This document shows positions 26,252 through 33,463 of a stretch of 64,000 nucleotides of DNA, in pieces. Position 1 is the first letter of the stretch. The number at the start of each line of letters is the position of its first letter. Source of the DNA: an uncultured Bifidobacteriaceae bacterium (GTDB taxonomy: Bacteria; Actinomycetota; Actinomycetes; Actinomycetales; Bifidobacteriaceae); assembly GCA_947253155.1 (NCBI GenBank), contig CAMXYK010000003.1, positions 22,407-86,406 on the forward strand, in the 5' to 3' direction. A program made the position numbers and the translations under genes. The notes below the pieces were generated by a model. The model did no database searches. It was not told the DNA's origin and saw only the letters and a list, made by a program, of their open reading frames with translations.

Positions 26252-26557
26252 ATGGCATTGACTAAAAAGCAAACGAAGCAGCTTCGCGCGCTTGCTAATA
26301 CGCTAAGCCCACTTTTGTACGTTGGCAAGAACGACATTACTGATGCGGCTGTTAAGCAGGCAGACGAAACCATGCAGTACCACGAGCTTATGAAGTGCGC
26401 TGTGCAAGATGGTTCCGGATTAAGCGCTAAAGAAGCAGCTGAAGCTCTTGCTCAAAAGCTTGGCGCCGAAGTTGTGCAAGTAATCGGCAACCGCTTTGTG
26501 CTGTTCCGCGTATCCCCACTCGACAACGTTGACCACATTATGCTTGTGCGAGAATAA
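26252..26557 (+). CDS. yhbY: CRM-domain RNA-binding protein YhbY
   Basis: 101 residues, one CRM domain. YhbY-type proteins associate with pre-50S ribosomal particles. 'LTKKQTKQLRALANTLSPLLYVGKNDITDAAVKQADETMQYHELMKC' holds the G-K-x-x-x-T/I loop (here 'VGKNDIT') and 'HELMK', the family's RNA-binding marks; the end 'VQVIGNRFVLFR' is the final strand of the CRM fold. Start ATG at 26252 follows GAAAGGACGCCTT; an upstream in-frame ATG at 26231 would bury this site. It ends in a strong hairpin terminator that is duplicated at 30.04 kb. Confidence 0.9.
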   Translation: MALTKKQTKQLRALANTLSPLLYVGKNDITDAAVKQADETMQYHELMKCAVQDGSGLSAKEAAEALAQKLGAEVVQVIGNRFVLFRVSPLDNVDHIMLVRE

Positions 26558-26596
26558 ATGCATAAAAAACATAAGTCATAAGCTTATTTACGCAAA

Positions 26597-26657
26597 TAAA
26601 AAATGCTCCATGGTTGTTTGACTACATCAGTAGTTTGCAACAATGGAGCATTTTTTG
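26597..26657 (+). terminator. Terminator hairpin after yhbY, copy 1 of a duplicated 55-bp element
   Basis: ATGCTCCAT and ATGGAGCAT form the outer stem, with GTTG/CAAC beyond an A-G mismatch, and ACTAC/GTAGT form an inner stem. A-run before, T-run after, so it can work in both directions. A copy with one extra T is at 30040-30095, same core orientation. The two copies bracket the surface-protein cassette. Confidence 0.9.
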
Positions 26658-26762
26658 CATTTCATTAGAAACAAATAACATGTTTTTCGAATATTTTTAA
26701 AGGAAGAAAATACAAATTCGCATAAAAACATAAATTATTTAAAATTAAATAATTTTTACATA

Positions 26763-26792
26763 TAGACATACCCCCCCCCGTTACGATACCAT
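26763..26792 (+). promoter_or_regulatory. Promoter with a C9 tract in the -35/-10 spacer (possible phase-variation switch)
   Basis: TAGACA at 26763-26768 (-35, five of six consensus bases) and TACCAT at 26787-26792 (-10) are 18 bp apart. Nine consecutive C residues (26771-26779) lie in that spacer. C-runs this long are rare in such AT-rich DNA and prone to slippage; a change of one or two bases would change spacer length and promoter strength. TACGAT at 26782-26787 is a possible alternative -10. The hexamers are inferred by eye. Confidence 0.55.
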
Positions 26793-26893
26793 GAAAATGT
26801 ATGTTGCTATTTACTCTAATAACAGGGTTCATATCTAAATGTGTTTTATACACTCTGTTTCAGCATTTATACATATCAAGAAGGAGATTAAGA

Positions 26894-27679
26894 ATGCATT
26901 TTCGCAATCTAGCAAAAATTGCAACAGCTGCACTATTGTCGATAGCGCTAATTCCATCCACTGCTGTGGCAAGTGATACTACTGTTCCTAATTCAGAATC
27001 ATTAACAACAATTAAGGTTGTTAACAGCAAATTCGATGAATCAAATTTCCGAATTAAAGGCTCCATGAATTTCCAGTACACAAAGCCTTCAAATACATCC
27101 AAAGTTGAAACAAAAGAAAATAATCAACACGTATACTCTGGAACACTCACTGCTCGAATACTAGCAAAAGATTTATTTGCTGATGCTTACAAAGCTTATA
27201 AAACTCGTTTCGAGAAAAAGACAATTCCATTTTCTAACAATAAAGTAAGTGGACTAGTAATGTTTAACCAAGATGAGAATCAGTTCCCATCTTTAAATTA
27301 TAAGATAGTTTTACCGAATGAATACAGTATTGGATCAGTTACCGCACAAACTACATCAAAAACAGTAAGCAGTATTACACAAAGCACAGTTAAAAATACT
27401 GTAAATCTTACTTTTAATCTTGGCAATTGGAATGATTACAAAGGTTTCTTTAATCTTTATGAAGAAGATGCAAAGGATGATAATGCTTTCATTCAGGTAA
27501 ACATTCCTTATACTAAAAATCTCGGTAAGCAATCGACAGAGCCAAGTGATGATTATGCAAAAGGTTCAGGCAGCTTAGACCTGTATTATCATGGCAGAAA
27601 TCCATTTGCTTTAATTATGCTTTCAAAAGATAAGTGTCTTTTCAAACTCACTATTGGTGAAGATAAATTCCAGCTATAA
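26894..27679 (+). CDS. Secreted protein of unknown function, surface-cassette gene 1
   Basis: 261 residues. The ATG at 26894 follows AAGGAGATTAAGA and gives a classic signal peptide: 'MHFRNLAKIATAALLSIALIPSTAVAS', cleavage after A-x-A. The mature part is ~235 residues, rich in Lys, Asn, Ser and Thr, with strand-like patterns ('VNLTFNLGNW', 'FIQVNIPYT', 'GSLDLYYHG') and one Cys near the end. No sorting motif or membrane tail, so it is released or held by other means. An in-frame ATG further upstream (26801) lacks both ribosome site and signal peptide. It lies behind the C9 promoter and 24 bp before the anchored adhesin, so the two are probably co-expressed. Not recognised as a named family. 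Confidence 0.75.
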   Translation: MHFRNLAKIATAALLSIALIPSTAVASDTTVPNSESLTTIKVVNSKFDESNFRIKGSMNFQYTKPSNTSKVETKENNQHVYSGTLTARILAKDLFADAYKAYKTRFEKKTIPFSNNKVSGLVMFNQDENQFPSLNYKIVLPNEYSIGSVTAQTTSKTVSSITQSTVKNTVNLTFNLGNWNDYKGFFNLYEEDAKDDNAFIQVNIPYTKNLGKQSTEPSDDYAKGSGSLDLYYHGRNPFALIMLSKDKCLFKLTIGEDKFQL

Positions 27680-27703
27680 CACAAACGATTGAAGAGTATT
27701 ATT

Positions 27704-29692
27704 ATGAGAAAACATCGATTTATGTATGCAACTGTGGCTTTATTTGCCTCTATTTCATTATGCACAGTAAATTTTGGTTCAGCATGCGCAGATGAGGATA
27801 GCTCATCAAATCCTATAAAAGATAACTATTGGGGAGATCTAGTAGAGTACACATATAAAAAGGATATTGAAAACTTTGCCAATATCACTGACCCAACTGA
27901 AGAACAAACAAACACACACGATACGGCGACAGCAGCAGCACATACATTAGGAAAATATTATCCTGCTAATCTTCTTACTCCCAACGAAAGCGCGCTGGAA
28001 TCCCTAGAGCCTAAGATAAATTTTGCTTTTATACCATCTCACAGTGGCATACTTGACACTAGTAAAACTTATATACTCCCGCAATCATTTGATACCATAA
28101 ATAGCGATTATATTGGGAATTTTGACCCTAAATACAGATGGTATGATGGAGGAACTTGCCGAGAAGTACAAGGCTCATATACAAATAGACCTTGCTGGAA
28201 TGACCCATTCAATTGGACAACTAATGAAGATTCTCAGCTTATTAAAACTGTAGATCAATTCACTATAAAAGCAGATTTAGCGAAGTCTAATAACAATGGA
28301 TCAACTTCTGATACAAACGATTCAAAATATTCTACAGAAATTGCAGAATTAAATAAAGGCGAAAAGCTAGATCTTGATTTTTCTACCGATTTATCAAACT
28401 ATGTGAAACTTCATAAAGCAAACACCTTGCAAAATTTCTATAATAGAGATGAAACAAATAAGAAAAGCGCTGACAATCCAAACATTACTCTTGGGCCTAC
28501 TAGCAAGCGAGCATCAGATTGGGAATTAACGTTTACTCTTGAGCTTCCAAAAAATGTAGTACTCGGAACTGATGCCTCATATACAGTAGATGGACTCACC
28601 CAAGACAGTTATACTATTGTGAAAGAAGTAGATAAAAAGAACAGTCAGAAAATTTACTTCAAAATTCGCAAAAAGCAGCCAACAGGAAATTATGAGACAG
28701 CGTCTGACTACTATAAAAGACTAGCTTCTTTAGGTAAAGTTACGCTTCACATTAAGGGAATAACAACTGATTCTGCTGAAACTGATAAAACATTAACCAT
28801 TGTTGGCAAGCTAGCCGGCATGCATGACGAGTTAATGAAATACACTACAGAAGGTGCTGAGCTTGAACCTCGCAACGTGGAGTTCTTCATTGCCAAGCAA
28901 AGCAAGGAAGGTCGAGATGCTAATGCCGAAAAAGACACGAAAGGTAATCTTACAAAACCAAATCTGATTACGTTTAGTTTTAAGATAAAGAAGCCAGCAG
29001 CTTATAAAGTGATATATATTTTCCAACCAAAATCACTTCCTGCAGAAGTAATGGCTTTGCTTCCTGAAAGCACATCTGGGCATACTAATGGCGAAAGTAT
29101 CATTCCAACGCAGCCAAGATTAACTTCTGTTGAAATTAAGGATGCAAATGGAAAGCTACTTGGAACGTGGAGCTTTGCTGGCTGGAATCCATCATCAGCA
29201 ACTATAAGCAATTCCGATGCTTCATTCACTGGTAAATGGAGCTTCACCCCTGCAAAACCTGAACCTGGACCAGGACCAGAGCCTGAACCTGAACCTCAGC
29301 CTGAACCTGAACCTGAACCTGAACCTCAGCCAGAACCTGAACCTCAGCCAGAACCTGAACCTCAGCCAGAACCTGAGCCAGAGCCAGAACCTGAGCCAGA
29401 ACCTCAGCCTCAACCAGTGCCAGACATTCCATTAATCCCATACATCTTCAATGTTCCAGAAAATCATGTGGATCAACCTGAAGAATCACAAGATGAGCCA
29501 CAACCAACTGAACATAAACAAACCGAAAGTAAGGCAGAACCTACACCAGAAAAGCAAACAAATAAGCAGCAAATTTTATCTAAAACAGGTGTAAATATTG
29601 CGCTTATTTCTATATTCGCAATGCTTATTCTTTTGTTTGCAACATCGATACGAAGAATTCGTCCTAATCAACAAGTAAAACATTTACGCTGA
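27704..29692 (+). CDS. Cell-wall-anchored adhesin with SHIRT domain, PEP-repeat stalk and LSKTG sorting signal
   Basis: 662 residues. Signal peptide 'MRKHRFMYATVALFASISLCTVNFGSACA'. Residues ~30-430 form a large unclassified extracellular region with few Cys. Residues ~433-516 ('YKVIYIFQPKSLPAEVMALLP...GTWSFAGWNPSSATI...FTGKWSF') match the SHIRT domain pattern (strand start Y-x-V-x-Y-x-F, then L-P-x-x-V-x-x-L-x-P, G-T-W-x-F-x-G-W), which forms rod-like stalks of Gram-positive surface proteins. Residues ~520-570 are Pro-Glu-Pro-Gln repeats. The C-terminus is LSKTG (about 625-629), a hydrophobic helix and a basic tail: a sortase signal with Ser for the usual Pro. Start at 27704 follows GAAGAG. 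Probable host or biofilm adhesin; ligand unknown. Confidence 0.85.
   Translation: MRKHRFMYATVALFASISLCTVNFGSACADEDSSSNPIKDNYWGDLVEYTYKKDIENFANITDPTEEQTNTHDTATAAAHTLGKYYPANLLTPNESALESLEPKINFAFIPSHSGILDTSKTYILPQSFDTINSDYIGNFDPKYRWYDGGTCREVQGSYTNRPCWNDPFNWTTNEDSQLIKTVDQFTIKADLAKSNNNGSTSDTNDSKYSTEIAELNKGEKLDLDFSTDLSNYVKLHKANTLQNFYNRDETNKKSADNPNITLGPTSKRASDWELTFTLELPKNVVLGTDASYTVDGLTQDSYTIVKEVDKKNSQKIYFKIRKKQPTGNYETASDYYKRLASLGKVTLHIKGITTDSAETDKTLTIVGKLAGMHDELMKYTTEGAELEPRNVEFFIAKQSKEGRDANAEKDTKGNLTKPNLITFSFKIKKPAAYKVIYIFQPKSLPAEVMALLPESTSGHTNGESIIPTQPRLTSVEIKDANGKLLGTWSFAGWNPSSATISNSDASFTGKWSFTPAKPEPGPGPEPEPEPQPEPEPEPEPQPEPEPQPEPEPQPEPEPEPEPEPEPQPQPVPDIPLIPYIFNVPENHVDQPEESQDEPQPTEHKQTESKAEPTPEKQTNKQQILSKTGVNIALISIFAMLILLFATSIRRIRPNQQVKHLR
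29263..29410. repeat. Pro-Glu/Pro-Gln coding repeat array
   Basis: A run of 6-bp and 12-bp units (CCTGAA, CCTCAG, CCAGAA, CCAGAG) encoding P-E and P-Q pairs. Units stay in multiples of 6 bp, so copy-number changes keep the frame and alter the stalk length near the cell wall. Confidence 0.9.
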
Positions 29693-29723
29693 TTTTAGAG
29701 AAGTCTTCTAAAATTTATAATCA

Positions 29724-29769
29724 TAGGCTCGTAGTTTGCAATGCTTAACTGCGAGCCTCAATATTTTTT
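29724..29769 (+). terminator. Intrinsic terminator after the adhesin gene
   Basis: AGGCTCG-AGTT and AACT-CGAGCCT form an ~11-bp stem with one mismatch around a ~10-nt loop, then CAATATTTTTT. It lies ~35 bp after the stop codon. Confidence 0.85.
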
Positions 29770-30036
29770 AAACCTTAAAAACAATACGTAATCTTTATGT
29801 AAACAAAAGCAAATAATTGAAATATTAAGTTTTACGCGTTATCACATCATGCAACTAGAATCATGGTTAAGAATTTCGCTTAAGAGAGATTGATTGATTC
29901 GAAAACTGTGCTAGCGGTACTTGTTTTTGAATCACTGTTTAAGATAGAGGCTTATTATTCCGTAATAGTGTTAGACATAGAAAATATTTGGCTGTTTTAA
30001 TCAAATAATCAAATAATCAAATATGCTTAAAAGAAA

Positions 30037-30096
30037 ACAAAATGCTCCATGGTTGTTTGACTACATCAGTAGTTTTGCAACAATGGAGCATTTTAT
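30037..30096 (-). terminator. Hairpin terminator, copy 2 of the duplicated 55-bp element
   Basis: Same core as copy 1 at 26.6 kb with one T inserted in the loop side (cagtagttttgcaac versus cagtagtttgcaac). It lies 66 bp after the stop of the minus-strand PASTA gene and can stop it, and also any plus-strand readthrough from the adhesin. Confidence 0.85.
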
Positions 30097-30161
30097 TTGC
30101 GCGAATAAGTTTTATTTTTTAAATTAAAAACATCTCTACTTTCGATATTTATTTAAAGCCT

Positions 30162-31871
30162 TTAGGCAACAGGAAGCTTACTCCAGTCAAACGGATTTTC
30201 AACCAAGTAGTATGCGACGCTATCGTCTGGAGCTGGCTTAAACGGAACAGGTCTATGTTTGACTGTTGGCACAAACGGATTATCTTCTATTGCGCCTTTG
30301 TAAGGTTCAGCATCAACAGTTGTTTTAGAATACAGTTTCGGATTTCTGCGTAAAATAAACGGTCTAGTAGTATCCGGCTTCTTATTACCTTTTCCTTCAA
30401 AATAGCCAGAAGATTCAATCTTATTAAGATTGGCATGAACTGGAACTACAAGGAAGAAGTCACGCATTCTAAACGAAGAGCCTTTCCAATAGCCAGGAAT
30501 TTTATCAGGACTTCCATATTGCTTAATGTCTTCAGGAGGTTCAAATGCATCAACCCATTGACCATTAACACACATATTGCCAATATTGTCATCAACTGTT
30601 TCACCACAATATGGCAATCCCATTCCACGATAGAGTTCAAAAGCTCCAGTATCTCCAACAATCAAATGATTCTTCATCTGACTGTCTTTGTTTTTATTAT
30701 TATCCTTATAAAAAATTACCCCACCAGGATCATGAGCACCATTACCCAAAGTTAAATACTCATAAAAATGAGAATCGTCAGGATATGATGGGTCACCTGG
30801 TAAACGCAAAAATGTAAACATTGGATTTACTCGTGGATAATAATATGGCTGAAAATTCATGCAGTCGCCATCATTAGTACACCAAGTGCCAATTAAAGGA
30901 GAAGTATTCGTTGCCCAAAGTGACTTATCGTCGCTATCGCTTTCTTTTGTCATTACATTTTTTGTTTCGGAAGCATCAACACCGTAATACAAGTCAATAT
31001 GACCACCTGAGAACTCTGTGCCTAAAGCGGGATTAGAAGAAATAATCTTTCCAAGATTCTTTTCTGACGAGAAGTGCGGATGCAAAGAAACATCTTTAAA
31101 TCCCAAATCTCGCAACTTATCTACTGCTTTGTCCTTATCCATGCCAAATAAATCTGCAGGAACACCTTTGCCTTCAACTCCAACAGCTAAACGAATAACA
31201 CCCTTATCACTACTTACGTTTGAAACTGGCAAACCTGGCATTGGATCAGTTGCAACAACTTTCCCAGTATTAGTGGAAATAATATTGTATGTTTCAACAG
31301 GAACTCCCATTGATTTTGCTATTTTCTTAGCTTTTTCGAGAGATTGACCAACTACTCCCTTTTTAGGGATTCCAGGACCTTTTGATTCAACAATAGTAAT
31401 ATGTGATGAATTTGGCACACTTTGACCAGGACGAACATTAGTAAAACGAACAAAACCGCCACGTTTAACTGCAGAAAACTCTTTAGAAACAGTAACATTT
31501 AAACCTTGCTTACGCAGATTATCTACCGTTTTTTGCAAAGGAACACTTTTTAATGCACTAGCTTTCGGAATAAAAACCGCATGATTACTTTGTGCAGATA
31601 AATGCATTACTATAAGCGCAACCGCAGCAATAACAACAACTACTACGGCAGCAATCGAAGAAGCCAGTAGTTTAAATTGCTTTGATTTAGTAGAAGATTT
31701 CTCATTATTGCTTGGTGTAATATATATAGGCTGAGTATAAGCTACGTTTTTAGGTAGCGTATTATAATTTTCATGAGCAATATCTGAATAATTCGCGACA
31801 GCATGGCCGCATGAATCACAGAACTTACTGCTCTGTTCTAGTTTACTTCCACAATTTTCGCAAAATGCCAT
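30162..31871 (-). CDS. Membrane protein with zinc ribbon, three PASTA-like repeats and a novel C-terminal domain
   Basis: 569 residues. N-terminus 'MAFCENCGSKLEQSSKFCDSCG' is a zinc ribbon (two C-x2-C). A Ser/Thr/Asn linker precedes one membrane helix (about 67-95, 'SSIAAVVVVVIAAVALIVMHL'). Outside are three PASTA-like units (about 100-310), each with 'V-x-x-G-x-S/K-x-x-x-A/D-x-x-x-L' starts and 'P-x-x-G' turns ('VRPGQSVPNSS', 'DPMPGLPVSN', 'NPALGTEFSGG'). PASTA domains usually bind peptidoglycan fragments on Ser/Thr kinases; there is no kinase here. Residues ~330-569 form a Tyr/Pro/Gly-rich domain with 'GTWCTNDGDCMNF' that I do not recognise. Start at 31871 follows AGAGAGGGAATT. Perhaps a cell-wall sensor; function unknown. 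Confidence 0.8.
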   Translation of the reverse strand: MAFCENCGSKLEQSSKFCDSCGHAVANYSDIAHENYNTLPKNVAYTQPIYITPSNNEKSSTKSKQFKLLASSIAAVVVVVIAAVALIVMHLSAQSNHAVFIPKASALKSVPLQKTVDNLRKQGLNVTVSKEFSAVKRGGFVRFTNVRPGQSVPNSSHITIVESKGPGIPKKGVVGQSLEKAKKIAKSMGVPVETYNIISTNTGKVVATDPMPGLPVSNVSSDKGVIRLAVGVEGKGVPADLFGMDKDKAVDKLRDLGFKDVSLHPHFSSEKNLGKIISSNPALGTEFSGGHIDLYYGVDASETKNVMTKESDSDDKSLWATNTSPLIGTWCTNDGDCMNFQPYYYPRVNPMFTFLRLPGDPSYPDDSHFYEYLTLGNGAHDPGGVIFYKDNNKNKDSQMKNHLIVGDTGAFELYRGMGLPYCGETVDDNIGNMCVNGQWVDAFEPPEDIKQYGSPDKIPGYWKGSSFRMRDFFLVVPVHANLNKIESSGYFEGKGNKKPDTTRPFILRRNPKLYSKTTVDAEPYKGAIEDNPFVPTVKHRPVPFKPAPDDSVAYYLVENPFDWSKLPVA

Positions 31872-32005
31872 AATTCCCTCTCTTAACTGTGCTCGCACTT
31901 ACCAAATTTTAACACAATAAATCTCTCTTAGGCGAAATACCTACATGCGATTCTAGTTACACAATCTGATAAACACAAAGATATAATAATAAGCACAACG
32001 CTTAT

Positions 32006-33373
32006 TTATTTGTCAGATTTGTGAAGAATGGCGCGGATTTGAGATAAGCGCTGAGTGAGATCATGCTCGTAGCCGCGATTCGATGGATGATAATATTCGC
32101 GACCAACAAGCTCGTCTGGCATGTACTGCTGAGATGCTACAGCATCCGGGCAATCGTGCGCGTACTGGTATCCTTCGTGATTGCCCCAACTTTTCATTAA
32201 AGCAGTTGGAGCGTTTCGCAAATGAAGAGGCACTTGACCAATATTTCCAGCATCAACATCTTTGAGTGCTTGATTAATAGCATTGTAACTTGCGTTAGAC
32301 TTAGGAGCTGTTGCTACAGCAATCACAGCTTCGGAAAGAATAATACGCGCTTCTGGCATGCCAACTAAAGCAACCGCTTGAGCTGCAGCAACAGTTACTT
32401 GCAAAATCTGAGGAGCTGCCATACCAACTTCTTCAGCAGCAGCAATCATAATTCGCCTAGCAATAAAACGCGGGTCTTCCCCAGCTCTAAGCATTCGCGC
32501 TAAATAGTGCAAGGAAGCGTCAACGTCACTTCCGCGCATCGATTTAATAAAAGCAGAAATCACATCGTAATGGTCGTCGCCATCTTTGTCGTAGCGAACT
32601 GTAGTTGTATCCATTACGTTAGACACAATATCTGCAGTAATAACAGGCTTCTTTTTGCCGTGCTGTAAAGCAGCATCTCCTGTTATTGCTCCTGCTGCAG
32701 CCTCTAAAATAGTAAGAGTTTTACGAGCGTCTCCACCGCTTAAGCGAATAATAGAATCTATTGCGTCTTCGTCAATTTTAAGCTGATTATTAAGACCATT
32801 TTCGCTTGCAATAGCACGTTCTATAAGCGTATGTAAATCTTCTACACTAAGCGACTCAAGTTTTACTACTACAGACCTGCTAAGAAGCGGCTTAATTATT
32901 GAAAAACTTGGGTTTTCGGTTGTAGCTCCAATAAAAGTTACGTCGCGATTTTCTACGCTTGGAAGCAAAGCATCCTGTTGAGATTTAGAAAAACGGTGAA
33001 CTTCGTCAATAAAAAGTACTGTTTCTTGACCTTTGCTCACTAATCGTTCGTGAGCACGATCAAGCACTGCGCGAACATCCTTAACGCCAGACGTTACAGC
33101 AGAAAGCTCTTCAAATACGCGGCCGGATTGGCGAGCAACAATATACGCAAGCGTAGTTTTCCCAACTCCCGGAGGGCCAAAAAGCACAACAGAACTTGGA
33201 GCAGTAAGAGAGCCTTTCGATTGCGGATTTGCAAGCCTTCGCAAAGGCGAACCTTCTTTTAGAACATGAGATTGCCCAAGCACGTCGTCAATACTGCTTG
33301 GTCGCATTCGCACAGCTAACGGACGCGTTACATCGCTAGGTGCGTTACTTGCTGCAAATAAATCCTGCTCCAT
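32006..33373 (-). CDS. rarA: Replication-associated recombination protein A (RarA/MgsA)
   Basis: 455 residues. AAA+ ATPase related to clamp loaders and RuvB; acts at stalled forks. Walker A 'FGPPGVGKTTLAYIVA', Walker B 'LFIDEVHRFSKSQQDALLP', sensor 1 'FIGATTENPSFSI', Arg-finger region 'LLSRSVVVKLE' and sensor 2 'LSGGDARKTLTILEAA'. The C-terminal part 'SAFIKSMRGSDVDASLHYLARMLRAGEDPRFIARR' is the RarA tetramerisation region. Start at 33373 (MEQDLFAAS, the usual RarA beginning) is chosen; a 10-codon longer reading would overlap the LexA-like box at 33398. SOS control is probable. Confidence 0.95.
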   Translation of the reverse strand: MEQDLFAASNAPSDVTRPLAVRMRPSSIDDVLGQSHVLKEGSPLRRLANPQSKGSLTAPSSVVLFGPPGVGKTTLAYIVARQSGRVFEELSAVTSGVKDVRAVLDRAHERLVSKGQETVLFIDEVHRFSKSQQDALLPSVENRDVTFIGATTENPSFSIIKPLLSRSVVVKLESLSVEDLHTLIERAIASENGLNNQLKIDEDAIDSIIRLSGGDARKTLTILEAAAGAITGDAALQHGKKKPVITADIVSNVMDTTTVRYDKDGDDHYDVISAFIKSMRGSDVDASLHYLARMLRAGEDPRFIARRIMIAAAEEVGMAAPQILQVTVAAAQAVALVGMPEARIILSEAVIAVATAPKSNASYNAINQALKDVDAGNIGQVPLHLRNAPTALMKSWGNHEGYQYAHDCPDAVASQQYMPDELVGREYYHPSNRGYEHDLTQRLSQIRAILHKSDK

Positions 33374-33397
33374 AAATACCAGCTTACAATACGTATA

Positions 33398-33410
33398 GAA
33401 CAAACGTTCG
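33398..33410. promoter_or_regulatory. LexA (SOS) box upstream of rarA
   Basis: gaacaaacgttcg, GAAC-N4-GTTC with TATA and A flanks as at uvrA. It lies 25 bp before the rarA ATG, within the expected promoter. It also helps fix the gene start. Confidence 0.85.
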
Positions 33411-33440
33411 ATTATTGTTGTGAACTGCCAAACAAAGCAA

Positions 33441-33463
33441 GTTTACAACAGTTTACAACACTA
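33441..33463. repeat. Duplicated 10-mer at the helicase stop codon
   Basis: Minus strand: the stop TAG is followed by TGTTGTAAAC twice in tandem (33441-33460). Each unit contains a TAA. Confidence 0.6.

Larger units (their letters stand above)
29693..30161. other. Intergenic region between the adhesin and the PASTA protein
   Basis: 469 bp without a supported gene. It holds the adhesin terminator (29724-29768), an inverted repeat GATTC-AAAAC / GTTTT-GAATC at about 29897-29934, a triplet of the 9-mer AATCAAATA near 30000-30022, and copy 2 of the 55-bp hairpin. The central part looks like non-coding AT-rich filler. Confidence 0.6.

Noticed and set aside
26801..26893. Longer N-terminus of the first surface protein starting at 26801
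   Set aside because: No ribosome site at 26801, while 26894 has AAGGAGATTAAGA and begins a clean signal peptide.
29222..29441. Genes read on either strand or in another frame through the Pro-Glu repeat region
   Set aside because: They are frame shadows of the repetitive 6-bp units in the adhesin, with no ribosome sites.
30037..30096. Insertion-sequence ends at the duplicated hairpins
   Set aside because: No transposase lies between them and no target duplication is visible. They behave as terminators, so an insertion element is not claimed.
33374..33403. Longer rarA start at 33403
   Set aside because: It would overlap the LexA-like box, and MEQDLF is the normal RarA beginning.
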